From JBASEY01 sp049652745 (GTDB lineage Bacteria > CSSED10-310), in NCBI GenBank assembly GCA_049652745.1, contig JBASEY010000026.1:179443-243442 (forward strand): a stretch of 64,000 nt of DNA, given 5' to 3'. The notes below the pieces were generated by a model, which saw only the letters and a program-made list of their open reading frames with translations, was not told the DNA's origin and did no database searches. This document shows positions 7,025-15,074 of this stretch, piece after piece. Numbering within the stretch: the stretch's first letter is position 1; every line of letters starts with the position of its first letter. The translations under genes were made by a program, and so were the position numbers.

Positions 7025-9139
7025 ATGGATCATAACAATCGAATAGGTGAACATCCGATTTTGCATGTGGAAAAATCTGAAATGATACCGTTTTATTGGC
7101 AGCGGAAACCTGTTTTTGCGCGAAAAGGTGAAATGATCGCTTCAGCTTTGATTGCAAACGGAATTCATGTCTTTAGCAAACATCACAAGGACGGCAGTCC
7201 GCAGGGGATTTTTTGCGCCAATGGACAATGCTCAAAATGTCTGGTTATCGCCAACGGTATCCCGGTGAAAAGCTGCATGACCCCCGTCACAAACAATATG
7301 ATTGTCGAGATGGCGGATGGTTTGCCGGAATTGCCGAAAACACGATCTGAACATATATTGAAAGATATTCCGGAATACCATTTTACCGTATTGATCATTG
7401 GCGGCGGCCCGGCAGGATTGTCCGCGGCGATCGAATTGGGCAAATTGGGAGTGAAGACTCTTGTTATCGACGATAAACATATTTTGGGCGGCAAATTGAT
7501 ATTGCAAACGCATAAGTTTTTTGGATCCGTTGCGGATTCTCATGCCGGCGCCAGAGGAATCGAGATCGGTGATATGTTGGCGAAAACCGTGCATTCCTTA
7601 CCGAGCGTCACGGTGTGGACTGACAGCACGGCGGTTTTTGTCTTCAAGGATAAAAAAGTCGGTGTGTTGAAGGATGGAGCCTACCACCTGGTGGAGCCTG
7701 ATTTGATCATAAATTCAGCGGGAGCTCGAGAAAAATTTCTGCGGTTTCAAGGTAATACATTACCGGGAGTCTATGGCGCCGGAGCGTTTCAAACCCTTGT
7801 AAACCGAGATTTGGTTCGGCCGTCCAGGAAGCTTTTCATCATCGGCGGCGGCAATGTCGGTTTGATTGCCGGTTACCACGCGCTTCAAGCCGGTATCGAG
7901 GTTGTCGGCTTGGCGGAAGCCATGCCGCAATGCGGCGGATACAAAGTTCATGCCGATAAACTGAAGCGCCTGGGAGTGCCGATTTATACCCGACATACTA
8001 TTCTGGCTGCCAATGGGCGGGAAAACGTCGAATCGGTGACAATCGCCGAAATAGATGATCGTTTTAAACCGATTGAAGGTACGGAAAAGAGTTTTGCATG
8101 TGATACCGTCCTGATTGCCGTCGGCCTGGAACCCATCGATGAATTCACTCAAGAAGCGCAAAAAGCGGGAATCCCCGTTTTCTCAACCGGTGACGCAAAT
8201 GAAATAGCCGAAGCTTCATCCGCTATGTTCAACGGGAAAATCACCGGTCTACGAGCAGCGGAAACTCTAGGGGTCACAACCGAATCGATCCCGTCTGAAT
8301 GGTATCGAAAAGCCGATGTGTTGAAAGCGCATCCAGGAAAAACCGTCAAACAGACGTTTTCAGATGTGGAACAAGGAGTATATCCGGTTATCCATTGCCT
8401 TCAGGAAATTCCCTGTAATCCATGTTCAACGGTGTGCCCGACGAATTCTATCCATCTAATTGGCGATCCGATTATGGGAATCCCGGAATATCGAGGGAAG
8501 TGCATCGGTTGCGCGAAATGCGTCGCTATCTGCCCCGGCCTGGCGATAACCCTGGTGGATTATCGTCAAGATAAAAATGAACCGTTTGTCACGATGCCTT
8601 ACGAGGTCTTCAACCATGCTGTAGCGGTCGGTGATCGAGTGAGGTGCGTGGATATCGACGGCAACGATTTGGCGGAGCTTGAAATCGTCACCGTGAAACC
8701 ATTGAAAAAATCCAGAGCTCAACTGGTGACCGTCAAGGCGCCCGCGAAAATCGCTCAGCGAATAGTCTCGTTTAGAATTCAGCCTGAGGAGATCACCCGC
8801 CCGATGAAACAGGCAATTCAATCAGTGGATTCTGATGACAATGTCATCGTTTGTCTGTGTGAAAGGGTCACGGCCGGCGAAATTCGAGCCTTGATCCGCA
8901 AGGGTGTTCACGATATGAACATGATAAAAGCGATCACCCGTGCCGGCATGGGCCCTTGCGGCGCAAAAAGTTGTGACAACCTGATTCGACAGATTTTTAA
9001 GCAGGAGGGTATCCCCGTCGAAGACATCGTTGCAGGAACCCGGCGGCCTTTGTTTGTCGAAACACCGATGGGAACTCTCGCTGGAGTCGATATGGACGGA
9101 GTTGCGACATCGTTGCGAAAGGAGCCGAACAATGCATAA
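7025..9139 (+). CDS. Iron-sulfur/FAD-dependent oxidoreductase, alpha subunit (HcnAB/opine dehydrogenase type)
   Basis: A 704-residue fusion. Residues 10-100: a plant-type 2Fe-2S domain with C64-x4-C69-x2-C72-x11-C84. Residues 120-450: an FAD/NAD pyridine-nucleotide-disulphide fold with G-G-G-P-A-G near 126-131 and a second G-G-G-N-V-G near 276. Residues 460-510: an inserted 2[4Fe-4S] ferredoxin domain with two CxxCxxxC-P type motifs. Residues 610-655: a BFD-type 2Fe-2S domain (C-L-C-E-R...G-P-C-G-A-K-S-C). This matches the alpha subunits of hydrogen cyanide synthase, sarcosine oxidase and opine or hydroxyproline dehydrogenases. The 8-base overlap with the next gene supports a heteromeric dehydrogenase. 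The substrate is probably an amino or imino acid and is not determined. Confidence 0.85.
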   Translation: MDHNNRIGEHPILHVEKSEMIPFYWQRKPVFARKGEMIASALIANGIHVFSKHHKDGSPQGIFCANGQCSKCLVIANGIPVKSCMTPVTNNMIVEMADGLPELPKTRSEHILKDIPEYHFTVLIIGGGPAGLSAAIELGKLGVKTLVIDDKHILGGKLILQTHKFFGSVADSHAGARGIEIGDMLAKTVHSLPSVTVWTDSTAVFVFKDKKVGVLKDGAYHLVEPDLIINSAGAREKFLRFQGNTLPGVYGAGAFQTLVNRDLVRPSRKLFIIGGGNVGLIAGYHALQAGIEVVGLAEAMPQCGGYKVHADKLKRLGVPIYTRHTILAANGRENVESVTIAEIDDRFKPIEGTEKSFACDTVLIAVGLEPIDEFTQEAQKAGIPVFSTGDANEIAEASSAMFNGKITGLRAAETLGVTTESIPSEWYRKADVLKAHPGKTVKQTFSDVEQGVYPVIHCLQEIPCNPCSTVCPTNSIHLIGDPIMGIPEYRGKCIGCAKCVAICPGLAITLVDYRQDKNEPFVTMPYEVFNHAVAVGDRVRCVDIDGNDLAELEIVTVKPLKKSRAQLVTVKAPAKIAQRIVSFRIQPEEITRPMKQAIQSVDSDDNVIVCLCERVTAGEIRALIRKGVHDMNMIKAITRAGMGPCGAKSCDNLIRQIFKQEGIPVEDIVAGTRRPLFVETPMGTLAGVDMDGVATSLRKEPNNA

Positions 9140-10286
9140 AAGTTATGACTGCGTTATCATCGGAGCCGGCTCCGTCGGCGTGCCCACTGCCTTGTCGATG
9201 GCGGAAAAAGGGATCAAAACGCTGGTCATCGAATCGCTTTCAAGTCCCGGACAGATGAACAACAAAAAAGCGATCGGCGGGATCAGAGCGACGCATTCCG
9301 ATTACGGAAAAATACAGATCGGCCTGCGAAGTATAGAGGTGTTTTCAACGTGGGAAAAGCTTCACGGCGACGCCATCGGCTGGCTCAGCAATGGATACAG
9401 TTATCCGGCCTATTCGGAACAGGATGAGAAAAAACTCAAGGATTTGATGAAAATACAGTTGGAATTCGGCTTGAATATAAGATGGGTCTCGCCGGAGGAA
9501 TACAACGAATTGGTTCCAGGCATCAATATGGATGGGCTGCGCGGATCGACCTATTCACCGGAGGACGGCAGCGCTTCCCCGCTGCTGGCAATCAACGCAT
9601 TCTATTTTAAAAGCATTTCGCTGGGAGCCCGCTATGTATTCAACGAAAACGTCACCGGTTTCAAAACACAAGGCAATCGAGTCACTCATGTCGTAACCGA
9701 TAAAGCCGTGTACCCATGCGGACATGTCGTCAATGCCGCCGGAAACGAAGCCCGGGCGATCGGTAAACTGCTGGACTTGGATATCCCGGTTAAACCCGAT
9801 AACCATGAGGGTGCTATAACCGAGCCCGTCAAACGGTTTTTCGGCCCGATGGTCGTCGATATGCGTCCGGCTGAGGATTCCCAAAATTATTATTTTTATC
9901 AGAACAACGAAGGTCAGGTCATTTTCTGTATCACACCAGCCCCCCCGATTTACGGCGTTGACAACGATTCGACAAGCGTGTTCTTTCCACAGGTCGCCAA
10001 ACGAATGATTCAACTGTATCCGCGCTTGGCTTATTTGAAAGTGCGCCGTTCGTGGCGAGGTCAGTACCCGAATACTCCGGATGGTTTTCCGATTGTTGGA
10101 AAGACACGTGAATATCCGAATTTCATTTGCCTTGTCGGCATGTGCGGCCAAGGCTTTATGCTGGGCCCGGGGTTCGGTGAGCTGACGGCGCGGATTGTCA
10201 GCGGGGAAATGAACGAAGATGACGATCGGATTTTACAGAGTTTCGATCTATACCGCGATTTCAGCGGAATGGAAATGTTCAAATAA
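9132..10286 (+). CDS. FAD-dependent amine/imino-acid dehydrogenase, beta subunit (DAO family)
   Basis: A 384-residue flavoprotein. The start at 9132 is chosen because AAGGAG precedes it and the dinucleotide-binding motif begins at once: V-I-I-G-A-G-S-V-G. The C-terminus has the family's G-F-P-I-V-G and G-Q-G-F-M-L-G-P blocks, which close the FAD site. It belongs to the D-amino-acid oxidase/sarcosine oxidase beta/HcnC family. The gene overlaps the alpha subunit by eight bases, so translation is coupled and a complex is likely. In such complexes this subunit oxidises the amine while the alpha subunit passes electrons through its clusters. Substrate unknown; no transporter lies nearby to hint at it. 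Confidence 0.85.
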   Translation: MHKSYDCVIIGAGSVGVPTALSMAEKGIKTLVIESLSSPGQMNNKKAIGGIRATHSDYGKIQIGLRSIEVFSTWEKLHGDAIGWLSNGYSYPAYSEQDEKKLKDLMKIQLEFGLNIRWVSPEEYNELVPGINMDGLRGSTYSPEDGSASPLLAINAFYFKSISLGARYVFNENVTGFKTQGNRVTHVVTDKAVYPCGHVVNAAGNEARAIGKLLDLDIPVKPDNHEGAITEPVKRFFGPMVVDMRPAEDSQNYYFYQNNEGQVIFCITPAPPIYGVDNDSTSVFFPQVAKRMIQLYPRLAYLKVRRSWRGQYPNTPDGFPIVGKTREYPNFICLVGMCGQGFMLGPGFGELTARIVSGEMNEDDDRILQSFDLYRDFSGMEMFK

Positions 10287-10297
10287 AGGTTTTCAAG

Positions 10298-12955
10298 ATG
10301 ACATATAAGCTTAAGAAACGAAAGTCGGTCTGTCTGTGCTTTGTACTAGGCGCGCTTTTTTCCGCAGGAACAGTTTGGGGTGCAAATGCAAGGCAGTGGT
10401 CAACACAACTCGATAACGGAATGAAAATCGTCATTATCGAAGATCATTCCTTACCTTTGGCGGCTTCGGTGGTGAACATCCATGCCGGATCACATACCGA
10501 AACGATTGCGTCCAACGGTTTGTCCCATTTATTGGAACATATGTTGTTCAATGGAACAACCAACCGGACAGGCGAAGAACTGAAATCACAAGTTTCGGCT
10601 CAAGGCGGTTATTTCAATGCCTATACACGTAAAGATTATGTCGCTTTCGAAATTGTCATGCCTTCGCATGTGTTTCTTGAAGGACTCGAAATACAAGCAG
10701 ACCAGCTTCTGCATTCCACACTGCCGGAATCGGAACTCGAACGCGAAAAAAAAGTGGTCTGCGAGGAAATCGCTCAAGATGTCGGAAGCGCGTCACAGGC
10801 GGCGGAAAACGCAGCGCTGGAACTGCTGTTCGGACCGACAGGCTACGGATTGCCGATCATAGGTAACTACACAACAGTGAATAATGCCATGCAGGAACAA
10901 CTGGCCGGCTTTTTTCATAGCCGCTATGTGCCGAACAAGATGACCGCAGTCATCGTCGGCGATGTCGATCCTGACGATGTGTTGAAAACCCTTCGTCGCC
11001 TTTACGGAGCGATACCGCCGGGCCTCGAAAATGTCGGGCCTGGACAAAAGCCGGTTTTTCCGGAAAAAGGCGGGCATAAAATTGTGAATCGGCCTGTAAA
11101 CGGAAGCGCCGTCAGCATGATTCTTCCGGCGCCGCCGATAACCGATCCGTCTTATATGGCTTTCGAAGCGGCAGTCGCTTTTTGGGCGCAAAAACCCGAC
11201 AGCTCATTCCAACAGAGAATGAAATCCTTGTCGACGTCGGCATTCGCCCATCTGTCGCCCCACAACGGGTTCAGCTTGTTGATGATATCGATCAAACCTT
11301 CAGAAGACGCTTTAAATAACGATCCGCTTATTCTACTGGAAAATCTACAAAAAGCGCTGTCGGCAAGCATCGATGATTACAAGGCTTCCGGAGCGACCGA
11401 ACAGGATGTTGTCCGATATATCCGATCCGCTCGAGTCGACCATGAATTCGCACGGGAGCGAACCAACCACCTGGCACGCGATATCGGTGAATTGGCGGCC
11501 TTGGATGTGCTGGACAACTATTGGTATTTCGATCAACGCATCCAGTCGCTGTCGCGTCAACAGGTAAATCAGGCTTTTTCAGAATGGCTGACAGGGATCG
11601 AACCGGTTGTAGTCTTGGTACAGCCTGACGATCAGAACGAGGGTTTCGGGGAACAACCCGTGGAAATCAATTCGGCCGCTGTCGAAACATTGAGTAACGG
11701 TTTGACGGTCATCAGTCAGTATGATCCTTATGCCGACTTGACGGCGATCAATCTGCTTCTGCCGAATCCTCCGGCTGATTATCCCGGAATTCCAAGGATT
11801 GTCGCTGAGTTGTTGGATGCAGGAACAGGCAGTTTGTCGGGTCAAGAACTGAACGATGCATTGGCGGATAAAGGTATCCGCGTCAAACTGGCCGATTGGC
11901 CGTGGCTGCCGTTCGACGACTATTATGATTCCATCGAATACAACTATCTGCAGATGGAATGTTTGGCGGAAGATTTCAGCGAAGCGCTGCAGCTTTTCGG
12001 ACAAATGGTTTTCGACTCGACATTACCCGATGATGCTTGTGTTGACGTGTTGAAACGATTGCAGCCATTAACGGAAAATGCCGGAAAAAGCTCATCCTCC
12101 ATCAGCGCCAAACTTCTGAAAAAGGCTTTGTTTGCTTCCGAATACCACCGCCAATCAAGGCTCCCACGGATGGAAGACATGGCTTTGTTTACTCCGGAGA
12201 TGTTAAGAAAATACTATTCGGAAGCCTATGCACCTTCCACCGCTGTTGTCTCGGTTGTCGGCAACGTGCTTCCGGAGATAGTCTTCGAACATGCCCGCAA
12301 ACATCTTGCCGCTTATCCGGCCAAGCCTGCGTCGGCTGTTCCGGCGGTAGCGCTCAATTCTCCCGATAGAAGCTTTCAAAACGTCGATGACGCCACCGCT
12401 TCGGTTAGGGCGGCGTTGCCCTTGGAAATCACACCGGATACGCTGCCCGCTTGGATGGTCGTCGCGTCGTTGTTGTCCGATCGTCTGCAAGAAGAGATTC
12501 GGTATCGGCGGGGACGAGCGTACCGACTCGGCGCCGGCTTGACTGAGATGGCTGGTTGTACGTTGTTGGAAATCGGTATTGGAACCCGAGGTGAAAACTT
12601 GGCGGAGGTGGAGGCTGCTGCACGAGATATTGTAGATGGCATATCGAAGATTAGATTTGATGATGCCGATATTTCAGCCGCAATTAAAAATCTGCTGGGT
12701 CATGAGTGGCGCTATAGACAACGCCGGATCAATCGGGCATATTTTCTGGCATGGCGTCACTGGTTGGGTTATGGTGTCGAATATGAAGGGCTGTGGACGG
12801 ATCGTATCGCCAAGGTTTCCATCGAGACCGTCAAACAAGCCGTCCGCTCGATCAAATCAGCCGACCAATGGTATTGGGCGGTTGCAGGGATGGAGTCACC
12901 GAAACAAGACTCCGATAATGGCGACGGAAAGACCGGAGTTGATCATGAATATTGA
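10298..12955 (+). CDS. Exported M16-family zinc protease (pitrilysin type), two-domain
   Basis: An 885-residue protein with a signal peptide (residues 1-29, ending in V-W-G-A). The zinc-binding inverted motif is H77-L-L-E80-H81, and E156-E157 lies at the distance expected of the third ligand. Two M16 repeats follow: the active one at about 38-440 and an inactive half at about 460-860 with V-E-T-L-S-N-G-L-T-V-I but no HxxEH. Two tandem halves in one chain form the closed clamp that degrades peptides. A periplasmic peptidase is likely. The gene starts 11 bases after the dehydrogenase beta subunit and overlaps the next gene by 11 bases, so it belongs to a long operon. Confidence 0.92.
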   Translation: MTYKLKKRKSVCLCFVLGALFSAGTVWGANARQWSTQLDNGMKIVIIEDHSLPLAASVVNIHAGSHTETIASNGLSHLLEHMLFNGTTNRTGEELKSQVSAQGGYFNAYTRKDYVAFEIVMPSHVFLEGLEIQADQLLHSTLPESELEREKKVVCEEIAQDVGSASQAAENAALELLFGPTGYGLPIIGNYTTVNNAMQEQLAGFFHSRYVPNKMTAVIVGDVDPDDVLKTLRRLYGAIPPGLENVGPGQKPVFPEKGGHKIVNRPVNGSAVSMILPAPPITDPSYMAFEAAVAFWAQKPDSSFQQRMKSLSTSAFAHLSPHNGFSLLMISIKPSEDALNNDPLILLENLQKALSASIDDYKASGATEQDVVRYIRSARVDHEFARERTNHLARDIGELAALDVLDNYWYFDQRIQSLSRQQVNQAFSEWLTGIEPVVVLVQPDDQNEGFGEQPVEINSAAVETLSNGLTVISQYDPYADLTAINLLLPNPPADYPGIPRIVAELLDAGTGSLSGQELNDALADKGIRVKLADWPWLPFDDYYDSIEYNYLQMECLAEDFSEALQLFGQMVFDSTLPDDACVDVLKRLQPLTENAGKSSSSISAKLLKKALFASEYHRQSRLPRMEDMALFTPEMLRKYYSEAYAPSTAVVSVVGNVLPEIVFEHARKHLAAYPAKPASAVPAVALNSPDRSFQNVDDATASVRAALPLEITPDTLPAWMVVASLLSDRLQEEIRYRRGRAYRLGAGLTEMAGCTLLEIGIGTRGENLAEVEAAARDIVDGISKIRFDDADISAAIKNLLGHEWRYRQRRINRAYFLAWRHWLGYGVEYEGLWTDRIAKVSIETVKQAVRSIKSADQWYWAVAGMESPKQDSDNGDGKTGVDHEY

Positions 12956-13292
12956 TCCGGAGAAAAAGCGTAAACTAAATGAGTATTTGGACGATGTCTT
13001 TCCGGACAATGCCAAGGAACCGCATCCGTTTACGCGTTTTATCCTGCATGAGATCGTTCGTCATAACGAATTTGGCATTGGAGTTGTCACAGGGTTTCGT
13101 ATTCCTGATTTCAGCCGCGAAATCGAAGGGTTGGGGGTTCAGTTCGTGGATCGGGGAAGCATGGGAGAACACCGTGTCTTTACTCCACGGGAATGTTCTT
13201 CTATCGAGGGCAGCGGCATTGAATACAATATCGAATGCCATGCATCTAAGACTTTAGAGGAGATTTGGGACGAAAAACAGCATGAAGGATGA
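12945..13292 (+). CDS. Hypothetical protein, 115 residues
   Basis: The ATG at 12945 overlaps the end of the M16 gene, and the stop overlaps the start of the next gene, so translation appears coupled on both sides. The open frame extends further upstream, but that part is a shadow of the protease. The protein is acidic and soluble without signal or membrane segment. A middle stretch, H-E-I-V-R-H-N-E-F-G-I-G-V-V-T-G-F-R, looks like a beta-hairpin core, and the end is helical. I do not recognise a family. Its position just before a sigma-like gene makes a regulatory or accessory role possible, without proof. Confidence 0.65.
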   Translation: MNIDPEKKRKLNEYLDDVFPDNAKEPHPFTRFILHEIVRHNEFGIGVVTGFRIPDFSREIEGLGVQFVDRGSMGEHRVFTPRECSSIEGSGIEYNIECHASKTLEEIWDEKQHEG

Positions 13293-14076
13293 TTCAGCAC
13301 TTTTTTCAGCTATTGCCGCCGGCGATTTAGAAGCAGCGGAAACGTTTACGCGGAGACTGTCGGCACCGCTTTTTCGCTATTGCCGTTTAAATTTCACGGA
13401 TCATTTTCGAGCAGGGGATTTTGTCGAAACGGTTCTGGCTTCGTGGATCAATCGAATTCGTTCCGGTGAGATCGGGTTGCAGTCTATCCACAGTCTGTTT
13501 GAAGAGGCCTCCCGTTTGAGCTCCGGACAATGGCGCGGCCGAAGAGGAAAGGGATTATCCGAAAAACAATATCGGATACTCGAGATTATGGAAGAGGTGC
13601 CTCTTTTGGATCGAATTGCTTTGGACCTGGTATTATTGGAGCATCATGACAAGATGCGTGTGGCGGAATGGTTGGGCTTGAATGTCGAGGATATAGATCG
13701 AACGATCACGATATTTTTGGATAGGCTGTCCGGAGATGAAAAAATCGAGGAGTTATTGACGTATGCAGCAATTCAGCAGTCGCGGCGGAAAAGAGTCGGA
13801 TCGCTGGTGGAAGAGCCGCGATCGAAGCGACGGAGGAAGATGGAAAGAGTGGCGGAAGCGTCCGGATCGAGCGGGGAAGAGAGCCGACCGGCACGGAAAA
13901 TTTGGTCGGGGCGCGAGGGAGCGGGGTTGGAAAGAGACGAAACAGCCGGTCGGAATCATCAGGGAAGCGGCAGAGACATATCAGAGGATAAACGCGTGGG
14001 AACTGTTAAAAAGCATCATGAATCTAGGCCCCGGCGCCGGCGTGTGGACCCGCGTGAAATCGATGTTGACATATGA
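13282..14076 (+). CDS. Divergent ECF-sigma-like protein
   Basis: Up to 264 residues. The first 170 fit the layout of an extracytoplasmic-function sigma factor: A-A-G-D-L-E-A-A-E at the start and F-R-Y-C-R-L-N-F in region 2, then a region-4-like helix-turn-helix around 110-150 (L-L-D-R-I-A-L-D-L-V-L-L-E-H-H and V-A-E-W-L-G-L-N-V-E-D-I-D). Region 2 is weak: the acidic residues for core binding are not clear. After residue 165 the sequence turns into arginine/glutamate-rich low complexity that overlaps another frame (see the gene at 13763). The native protein may therefore end near 13760-13800 or a frameshift may be present. It could direct the operon's own transcription. Confidence in sigma ancestry is moderate. 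Confidence 0.6.
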   Translation: MKDDSALFSAIAAGDLEAAETFTRRLSAPLFRYCRLNFTDHFRAGDFVETVLASWINRIRSGEIGLQSIHSLFEEASRLSSGQWRGRRGKGLSEKQYRILEIMEEVPLLDRIALDLVLLEHHDKMRVAEWLGLNVEDIDRTITIFLDRLSGDEKIEELLTYAAIQQSRRKRVGSLVEEPRSKRRRKMERVAEASGSSGEESRPARKIWSGREGAGLERDETAGRNHQGSGRDISEDKRVGTVKKHHESRPRRRRVDPREIDVDI

Positions 14077-14203
14077 ACTGCCCAAACTGTCGGCTCCATC
14101 GATCTGCAACGGTTTTGAAGATGTCCAAATCGAATGGATTCGTGGACCGAAAGCGGGGTCAGAACGAATGATCGAACGCATCCGCTGGTATGAACATGAC
14201 TGA
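13763..14203 (+). CDS. Hypothetical protein overlapping the sigma-like gene (possible anti-sigma)
   Basis: 146 residues in a frame shifted by one from the sigma-like gene, sharing 314 bases with it. The ATG at 13763 has GAGGAG ten bases upstream. Residues 1-60 are very basic and aromatic (W, R, K, D), while residues 61-146 look like an ordinary folded helix-strand protein. It ends 14 bases inside the next gene. Anti-sigma factors often overlap their sigma gene, which makes this attractive. However, I see no zinc-binding H-x3-C-x2-C motif and no membrane segment, so the role is only a guess from position. Confidence 0.45.
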   Translation: MQQFSSRGGKESDRWWKSRDRSDGGRWKEWRKRPDRAGKRADRHGKFGRGARERGWKETKQPVGIIREAAETYQRINAWELLKSIMNLGPGAGVWTRVKSMLTYELPKLSAPSICNGFEDVQIEWIRGPKAGSERMIERIRWYEHD

Positions 14204-15026
14204 AAAATCACACTATTCTATTGAAGGCATCATAGAGAAAAAACTGTCCCTGACGGATTTTCATATTCCCGACAAAATGCCGAAAATCGGTGTTCAAACA
14301 GTTGAATCATCTGATGGCGGTCGTGTGACGCTGGCAGGTGACCCGTTTCATTTTGGAGCATTTCAACCGGGTGATGAGTTTGTTGTATGTGATTACGATC
14401 TTCCCCAAGAAAATTTGACGCAGATCACACGAGGTTATACGGACGGCCCGGTTTTATTTCAGGGAGCGATCTGTACGGAGATTGTCACCCATGAACAAGA
14501 CGCGAAAGGCCAGCCTTTGCAATTGGTTCGTCGCTTGGTGACAAGAGGGCCGCGGTTCGCTCGGATACTGCTGGTCAGCCTTCGAAGGCCCGATGGAATG
14601 GGATCGGTCGAAATAACCAGTTTGGAAATCCCGCTGGTTTTGGAACAGCGTATCCGTTGGGTGGTCGTTCGAACGACGGCAAATGATCCGGCGGATGAAA
14701 CGGCCGGCTCGGTTGAGCGAATTGCCGGCCTGGTAGATGTTTTTATTGGAAAACAATCGTTCCGATGTATTCGATGGCTCAGAACCCGTACAACAGGAAT
14801 GGGATACCGAGAAGCGGAAGAGATTTTTGTCGATATCGAAAGAGGTTTGACGGTTTTAATTAGAGGGTTTGTTGGAGGTGATTATCCTCAAATCGGAGCG
14901 CTTCAACGATCACCGCAAGTGGAAATCATCGGCGAAATTTTTTATCTTCGGTACGTTCGACGCGTGTTGCGTCACAGCGGCGATCATCCCCTGCTTGAAC
15001 GGATCCAAATGTTGGCCAGGGGCTGA
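14190..15026 (+). CDS. Hypothetical protein, 278 residues
   Basis: A soluble, beta-rich protein with no signal peptide or membrane helix. Strands such as I-R-W-V-V-V-R-T-T and G-L-V-D-V-F-I-G-K-Q-S-F-R-C-I-R-W-L-R-T-R are separated by acidic turns. A second possible start at 14196 would drop two residues. It overlaps the preceding frame by 14 bases and is followed 48 bases later by the aldehyde oxidoreductase. I recognise no family and no catalytic motif. Membership of the operon is the only functional clue. Confidence 0.7.
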   Translation: MNMTEKSHYSIEGIIEKKLSLTDFHIPDKMPKIGVQTVESSDGGRVTLAGDPFHFGAFQPGDEFVVCDYDLPQENLTQITRGYTDGPVLFQGAICTEIVTHEQDAKGQPLQLVRRLVTRGPRFARILLVSLRRPDGMGSVEITSLEIPLVLEQRIRWVVVRTTANDPADETAGSVERIAGLVDVFIGKQSFRCIRWLRTRTTGMGYREAEEIFVDIERGLTVLIRGFVGGDYPQIGALQRSPQVEIIGEIFYLRYVRRVLRHSGDHPLLERIQMLARG

Positions 15027-15074
15027 AGGTCGGATCGAAATGACCTGCTCAAAAATGGTTATAGAGGCCTAAAT

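Noticed and set aside
12636..12944. Upstream extension of the 115-residue protein
   Set aside because: The extension is inside the M16 protease gene in another frame and lacks protein-like composition. The ATG at 12945 is at the gene overlap.
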